NCBI GenBank assembly: GCA_944474755.1
Contig: OX104123.1
Coordinates: forward strand, 17,736,275-17,800,274
From: Limnoperna fortunei
Taxonomy: Eukaryota; Mollusca; Bivalvia; Mytilida; Modiolidae
Reading direction: 5' to 3'
DNA length: 64,000 nt
Under the pieces are notes generated by a model that was given only the letters and a program-made list of their open reading frames with translations, made no database searches and was not told the origin of the DNA. Of the stretch, positions 57,909-64,000 are shown piece after piece (the first letter of the stretch is position 1; every line of letters begins with the position of its first letter). The translations under genes were made by a program, and so were the position numbers.

Positions 57909-58206
57909 CTTGTCAAGAACGTGCCTTTTGCGCGTGCGTCGGTAAACTCCGCAACGAGGTCACATGCATACGGAAATCTTCGACGAAATTATTTGCTTCC
58001 CAGCAAGTAATTTTTCGGAGATAAATTTCTTTGAATTTCGATGAAATTGACTTGCAAAACGGGAAATATTTATTATTACTTGCTAAATATTGTAATTTAT
58101 TGTCAAAATATGCATTTAAAACACAAAAGCAAAAAATTAACAAATATGCAGCTTTTATTGCTTTAACTGTATAATTATATACTCATACTATTGTATTAGG
58201 ATATAG

Positions 58207-58382
58207 TTTTATCTGATGTTTAACGTCCAGCAAGCAATATTGCAGCTATATGCAGGACGTTAATTTTATCTGAAGAAGGATCACATTTGATATTTGCGTT
58301 GAAAGAATGTTAAATTTGATTACTTCCTGAATATAGCTGAAATATTGCTTGCTGGACGTTAGACACCAACCAATCAATCAAT
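58207..58382. repeat. Pair of SINE-B tails in inverted orientation
   Basis: gtttaacgtccagcaagcaa (forward) and gcttgctggacgttagacac (reverse) stand about 65 bp apart and could pair. The second has the caatcaatcaatc tail. Confidence 0.75.
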
Positions 58383-58726
58383 CTTTAATATGTGGTCAAA
58401 AAAAGGAAAAGGTGGGGGTCACCATGGTCACAGTTCAATATAGGTAAAGGAATTCCATAACAGATTTTGTGTAATAATTTTAAAACATAATAATAACAGG
58501 CTACAATCTTCTGCAGGGAAAAAAGTTCAGAAAGCAAACTTAAACTTTATGGTGTTTAAAGAAAATCCCGTTTGTTTATCAAAGGTGTAGGTCACACAAG
58601 CATTGTGTGCTGCTTTATGTGAATCAAGGCTATAGAACTCAACTTTCTTGTTTCCATTGCTGGCTTAAATTTTGAATACTATAGACTATTGTGAAACCGA
58701 AACACTGAGGGTAAGGGCTAAATATA
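58383..58726. other. No recognisable feature
   Basis: AT-rich spacer before the SINE-C copy. Confidence 0.4.
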
Positions 58727-59138
58727 AGCCAGGTTCGCCTAAAGACCGACTGGGATGTGTGCCCCAGGTGGTTGAATGGGGTACCCCTGGCAAGCTGGGG
58801 TTTTCAGGCCATAATACGGAAAACCTGACCGCAAACCATATTAGTGCACCGTGTTGGGAAAAATGCCACGTTCCTCGCACGTTAAAGAACGCTGCTGTAG
58901 TATTCGCTATGAGTAGGGATTTCGATCCCGCTACAGGAGGCTAAATTGCCCGACCCTTTCCATCCTCCCATTTGCCAGTGGCAATCTAAATCCGTTACCC
59001 CTATTTTTCCTTGTGTCCCATCCCATTTTCATTCATCATCATTTCATGTTCATTTTATCATCCATTTCATGTTCATCGCCTGAATATAGCTGAAATATTG
59101 CTGCTCGGGCATTAAACACCATTAATCAATCAATCATT
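58727..59138 (+). mobile_element. SINE-C, 5'-truncated, plus strand
   Basis: Begins at ggttcgcctaaagaccgac (about 100 bp short of the full head) and runs to cgggcattaaacaccattaa and the caatcaatcatt tail. The 90-codon plus frame inside is a by-product. Confidence 0.9.
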
Positions 59139-59329
59139 TCTCATATAAAAATTTATCATGTATGCAATGACTTCTTTAACGTTGTTACAACAAGATGCAA
59201 ATTTTACCTTTTGATAAAAAATGAACATGTTACAAAAATTCATATATAAGTTGACCCAATTGCTTTCTACTTATTATAAATTACAATTTTAATTTTAGAA
59301 TTTACACTTATTAATATATATATTCTTAC

Positions 59330-60850
59330 CCGTTTTTGAACGATTTGATTTTTTTCATGTTCATTGAAGCTAGGGTAGATGGCTCCAGCTTCTTCACTCC
59401 ATTTACATGGTGTAGATGTACATGAAGCTACCCCATATCTATCGGCTGCCTCAACCCGAAACAGTAAAGCAGCAACATGGTGACATGATTGTCCTAGTCT
59501 GAAATTACAGTTTTAGTCGTAAAGTAACTTGAGAAAGTGGATTTTGAACTGCAAAAATGGGTGTTTAATGAAACATATTCAATAATCATTAAAACATTTT
59601 TGTTTAGGTACATTTACTAGTATAATTTTGTCCTGTCAATATGTTATACTTGTATTAATTACACAATTATACAAACAGTATAAATAAATATAAGTTTATG
59701 AAAGGGCAAAGATGTGAAAGACCGTTGAAACTCTCCACTTCTATACTTGTGTCGTCCAATCAATGTACAGTGTATATGTGTACATTGTATTTAAGTATTT
59801 GTTTATAAACCAACAAAATTTGATTCCTCATAGAGGTTTATTTTTAAAATTCATTTGTAACAGAAGATAATTAATTCCCCTTTTGCTGTTAACAATTTAC
59901 TCAAGATACCGCTTAAGCTTGAATATCCCTGTAATTAGTTATTAAACAACTAGCGAGGTTGCCTAGTAAGTAAACTCGTTTATTAAATAACTTTGTTAGT
60001 GTAAAAACTAATGAACAAATTGAAACATTTACATATTACAATAATATACAAAGTACAGAATTTATACTATATGTATCACAAGTCCGATTGCGTTTTAAAA
60101 TTCACCGAAATAGTGTTCTAGATATGTGAAAGAGCTTTGCTCCTCTCCATTTGTTTGTCATTTATGTGTGCTTATGTTTTACGCGGGGAATGCGTGTATC
60201 TATAGCCACGTCAATTTTTTAGCATAACCTTAACAAGATTAATGTTAAATTCTTCCCATTAATTCAATTGCAGTCTTACCCTGCAATGCAACTACAATAT
60301 GCAACCTTCACTTAACCATCTAATTTGACTAGACATACCCAAACATTATGCATATCCTCTTTAGTCTGTGACGAACAACACTTTTCTCAAACGAACAGGT
60401 GAAGTCTCAAATATCTGGTGAAAAAACACTTATTTCAGCCAACCACTTACAAAATGAGCTTTCCCGACTATGTAGTCTTTCAAAATTTGGTCAACATTTG
60501 GCACACAAAAAACTTGTAATATCTGATAGAAAAGAAGGGGGCCATGAAGCAAGGCCAGCCTTCTCAGCCTGCCACCCTTCACAAGTCTTCTATTCCATTT
60601 TTTTTCGAGTATGTCCCTGTAACACTTGAAGTTTTCCTGTATAACCTGTTTCGTAGATGGAATAATAGGAAGATTAAGCTTGTTGGCCGAAAAACAAAGG
60701 GCAAGTAACTCGTTCGTATTTCCATCTGAACCAAGCCCTCTTTTAGATAACAAAAACTCTTCAAAATTTCAGTTTTCCATGATAAAAATTCTTCCAAAGA
60801 GGTAGACTGTTCAACGGTATTTATGGTAAATTTATTATAAATAGTATTAA
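59330..60850 (-). pseudogene. SAP + SWIM (YqaJ-family) gene remnant
   Basis: The N-terminal part (about 60850-60390) carries a SAP-like helix pair: TSLEEFLSWKTEILK, then one frame over EFLLSKRGLGSDGNTNELLA and FSANKLNLPIIPS. A third frame holds GWQAEKAGLASWPPSFLSD, a block usual in this family. Frameshifts and a stop break it. About 0.9 kb on, an intact exon (59498-59330) with good splice sites (gtaatttcag; cgg, then gtaaga) reads LGQSCHHVAALLFRVEAADR and STPCKWSEEAG: the second half of a SWIM finger (C-x-H) and its usual follow-on. The YqaJ nuclease exons expected next are absent; a SINE-C occupies 58727-59138. Stretch 59509-60389 shows nothing else. Confidence 0.6.
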
Positions 60851-60859
60851 AAGTCAGCA

Positions 60860-62105
60860 ATAAATCTCTGTAATTGATAACTTGTTGCAATGTCGTAAGT
60901 TATGGGCCGCTTGAGTTCGAATTCTTAGTTTGACCTTTGACAAGGGTCGCTTATGTTCACGATTTTACAATTTTAGAAACAGGCAATCGGTCTATTGCCA
61001 GGTTTTATAACACCTTGACTGATGGGGTTTAGAAACATTCAATATTAGACAAATTCCAAAATTAATGAGAGACGTTTACAACTACCACCACTAAAATATT
61101 TTTCTTATATCACATGAGCTAATTTTTTTCCACATAGAGGAGTGTGCAGATTGATAGATTTCTTGATAACTGCTTACAGTTAATGATATTTAGTCAATTG
61201 CTGGCTAAATTCAGACATTTAATAAAATTTGGGTTAAAGGCATGCCAAAATTTTCGCATCAATTACTGTAGAGACGTAACGCCTAGCAGGCAATTTGCGA
61301 GTTAGCACTAAAACAAAGTACTATAATATAGTTTATTCAACAAGGTAAAATATAGAATAAGAAATACAAGTAAAAACTGAATTAAACGGGATTGTGACTT
61401 AAAGTATAGGAATTTACGACTTTCCAATTAAAACGCATCTAGTGTTCACTTCCGGAACTACAAACTGGTGGGCAGCTCTTTGAAAACATTTTAAGTCGAC
61501 AAGTGTCTTTGATATCATTCCACGCTTCAGGTGAATGACAAGTGTTAATATCTGGAATGAGGATGATTTTAAAACCTCTTGCTATGTAAGCACAGCAAAG
61601 AGAAAATATATGTTAACATTTTGCATACGGGTGAAACACGTTGAGAAGAATGTCTTAAGTGAGTTAGTGGACAAATAAGTGTCAAAAAGGAATGTACAAC
61701 ACTGATTTATTACAATCATAACCATGTGCATGCACAGACATCAATAACAGTGGCGGCGGTTACAAAATTAATTGTTTGTGTAATGACATTTCACATTCAC
61801 TGTAATTAGAACTGTATAGATTTATTTATATGACCGATACTTGCTACTTTCGTCTCATGGTGAAAGTTATAATTTATATATGCTTTACAGCTACCAAGAA
61901 CAACCGGAGTTCTAATATTATGACGAAGCAGGATCTTGTATCCCGATTACAGACTGCAATACAGCTATAAAACGTATTTTAATCATGTCATTGTTAAGCA
62001 GTTCTTTCCCGATGTTGAAGGGTTGTCTGCCCTACTTCTATGCACAGGGACCTGTACAAATCGACTTTACATGCGCAGTTGATAGCAGTTAAATATTCGG
62101 TCTAA
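60860..62105. other. No recognisable feature
   Basis: AT-rich with no domain or clear repeat. It lies upstream of the SAP remnant. Confidence 0.4.
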
Positions 62106-62109
62106 CAAG

Positions 62110-62535
62110 AAATCCAAATTTTCAAAATTTACACTGGGAGGTTTCCCAGTGCTCGACCTACAGAGCAGTCTAGCGCGTCCCCGGGTGGCGAATAGGGAGA
62201 CCCTCTAATTGGGGGGTTGTCATCTCATTACACGGAAAGCCTGACCGATGACCGTAGTAGGTAACGTGTTTGGAGAGTGCCACGCACCTGGCACGATAAA
62301 GACCCATTCTGTAGATTTCGAAAAAGAGTAGGCTCATTGTAGCCGCTACAAAAGGCTAAATTTTCCGCCTCTACCCATAACTCCATACTTTTCCAGTGGC
62401 AGTCAAAATTGTATTCCCTGTGACCCATCCCACCCCCATTTTCCGTTGATTTATTGGTTGTTAACTTGTTCCCGTACTGAATATAGCTGAAATACTGCTC
62501 GCTGGACGTAAAGCAGACATCCAATCAATCAATAA
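62110..62535 (+). mobile_element. SINE-B, plus strand, near full-length
   Basis: Head at cccagtgctcgacctacaga and gtccccgggtggcg, then ggaaagcctgaccgatgacc, gtagccgctacaaaaggc, core ctgaatatagctgaaatact and gctcgctggacgtaaagc, tail caatcaatcaataaatc. Part of it is duplicated just downstream. Confidence 0.88.
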
Positions 62536-62919
62536 ATCAAACTTTACTTCTCCGAATGAAAACATCGTCGATTTCCTTCATGCAACAGTGTAAGCAAAAT
62601 AATAAGCAACTGACAAGTGTACTTAAAATTGTAGCCGCTACAAAAGGCTAAATTTTCCGATACTACCCATAACTCCATACTTTTCCAGTGGCAGTCAAAA
62701 TTGTATTCCCTGTGACCCATCCCACCCCCATTTTCCGTTGATTTATTGGTTGTTAACTTGTTCCCGTCCTGAATATAGCTGAAATACTGCTCGCTGGACG
62801 TAAAGCAGACATCCAATCAATCAATAAATCAAACTTTACTTCTCCGAATGAAAACATCGTCGATTTCCTTCATGCAACAGTGTAAGCAAAATAATAAGCA
62901 ACTGACAAGTGTACTTAAA
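62336..62919. repeat. Tandem duplication, 292-bp unit, including the SINE-B 3' half
   Basis: 62336-62627 and 62628-62919 are almost identical, differing in a few bases (for example ccgcctcta against ccgatacta). They include about 90 bp of flanking sequence (actttacttctccgaatgaa to gacaagtgtacttaaaa). A recent event. Confidence 0.95.
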
Positions 62920-63370
62920 AATATCTTGCAGTTATATCTCTAAACAAATAATTCCGCAATATAAAGATGTTTCAACCAAATCATCGTCCGATCAAGTTGA
63001 TGAATCGATGTCCGAGTAGTTTTACAGCTATTGTTGTCAAGCTCATTCAAACGTTTTCTTGATGACGAGTAAGATTTGAACTGGTACCTTCGCAGCCAGT
63101 TATTATGACTATGCATACCTGTTTTCAAACGTGTGCAAAGGGAGTTGCAAAATGAATTCTGGAAAACTAATTGACCACATTTTCGAGAAATTAAACTTAC
63201 AATTTTTATGATCTTTCCGTACAAGTGACTTCTGCGTTGTCCTTGTCAGACAAGAAGTGGTGTTCTTATGATCGATAAAAGTCTAAAATCGGTCGGTTGG
63301 CCGTCTAGATGTGATAAATCGATTGGGATTTTTAGAAACCAACTATCTGTCAGAATTATATGTTCTATTT
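62920..63370. other. No recognisable feature; 94-codon minus frame at 62940-63224
   Basis: The minus frame (MYGKIIKIVSLISRKCGQLV...) is Ser/Lys/Arg-rich and matches nothing I know. Left uncalled. Confidence 0.35.
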
Positions 63371-63375
63371 TTAGG

Positions 63376-64000
63376 CCCCCGCGACGACATGTCGGGGGGT
63401 ATTAAGTTTTACTCGTGTCTGTACGTCCGTACGAATTTTCGTCAAGCTTTTCTCAGAAACCGTACATCAGAACAATTTGAAATTTGGCAGGGTGGTTCAG
63501 TATCACAAGTTGTACGTCCTAAGCGACTTTCAGACCTGTCGGACAACTACTTCCTGTTTGGGACTGGGCCGATATGAAAATGTGTTAACATGAGTATGAA
63601 AATTTCCGTCAAGCTTTTCTCAGAAACCGTACATCAGAACAATTTGAAATTTGGCAGGGTGGTTCAGTATCACAAGTTGTACGTCCTAAGCGACTTTCAG
63701 ACCTGTCGGACAACTACTTCCTGTTTGTGACTGGGCCGATATGAAAATGTGTTAACATGAGTATGAAAATTTCCGTCAAGCTTTTCTCAGAAACCGTACA
63801 TGAGAACAATTTGAAATTTGGCAGGGTGGTTCAGTATCACAAGTTGTACGTCCTAAGCAACTTTCAGACCTGTCGGACAACTACTTCCTGTTTGTGACTG
63901 GGCCGATATGAAAATGTGTTAACATGAGTATGAAAATTTCCGTCAAGCTTTTCTCAGAAACCGTACATGAGAACAATTTGAAATTTGGCAGGGTGGTTCA
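63376..64000 (+). mobile_element. Tandem-core repeat element, 167-bp cores, open at the right edge
   Basis: Left end cccccgcgacgacatgtcgg as at 5149. Cores (cgtcaagcttttctcagaaa) start at 63440, 63607, 63774 and 63941, exactly 167 bp apart. The last runs off the window. Cores differ by a few bases only, so the array is homogenised or young. Confidence 0.85.

Noticed and set aside
58672..58944. 90-codon plus-strand frame; the same peptide also read at 14824-15033 and 38551-38760
   Set aside because: It is the translated body of SINE-C, found wherever that SINE is inserted.

Overview
The window is animal nuclear DNA. It is AT-rich and intron-containing, packed with degraded retrotransposons, SINEs and tandem repeats. 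The SINE tails (a core reading tatagctgaaatattgct followed by caat repeats), the repeats beginning with a cccccgcgacga end, and the kinds of pseudogene present (SAP/SWIM/YqaJ, HTH-plus-DDE, THAP, hAT) point to a lophotrochozoan, most likely a bivalve mollusc. I see no rRNA, CRISPR, bona fide tRNA or bacterial-type operon, and no obviously conserved single-copy housekeeping gene.

Layout. 1-1456 (minus) is a 485-codon open frame running off the left edge, with a viroplasmin/RNase H1-N-like domain, a PHD finger and a cysteine-heptad coiled coil. 1.9-12.2 kb is repeats (minisatellite, SINEs, a tandem-core element, a ~150-bp satellite) plus a broken THAP gene. 13.1-15.8 kb holds a SWIM/YqaJ gene remnant (minus) and an hAT transposase pseudogene (plus) split by a SINE with a 12-bp target-site duplication (TSD). 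17.0-20.2 kb holds two complementary pieces of an RNase H-bearing LINE. 20.3-25.8 kb is a second, nearly full-length but frameshifted LINE. 25.7-27.9 kb is a three-copy 717-bp array carrying OB-fold-like exons and a copied piece of that LINE's tail. 28-40 kb is repeat-rich, with a few isolated exon-like segments. 40.3-44.6 kb is a third LINE whose ORF1 has an SGNH-hydrolase-like domain and two CCHC knuckles.

The most striking object is 44819-54845: a ~10-kb Mutator-like (MULE) DNA transposon. It has a perfect 9-bp direct repeat at both ends, inverted terminal repeats that contain G/C-rich minisatellites, and one minus-strand transposase gene of four exons. The gene encodes an acidic N-terminus, a GCM/WRKY-like zinc region, a MULE DDE core and a SWIM finger, and has only two apparent frameshifts.

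To its right, 54.8-60.9 kb holds the broken minus-strand exons of two further transposon-like genes, an HTH-plus-DDE gene and a SAP-SWIM gene. The right end (62.1-64 kb) is a recently duplicated SINE and a 167-bp tandem-core repeat. Almost everything coding here is mobile-element protein or its debris. Nested insertions give relative ages: for example SINE after hAT, and LINE before exon triplication.
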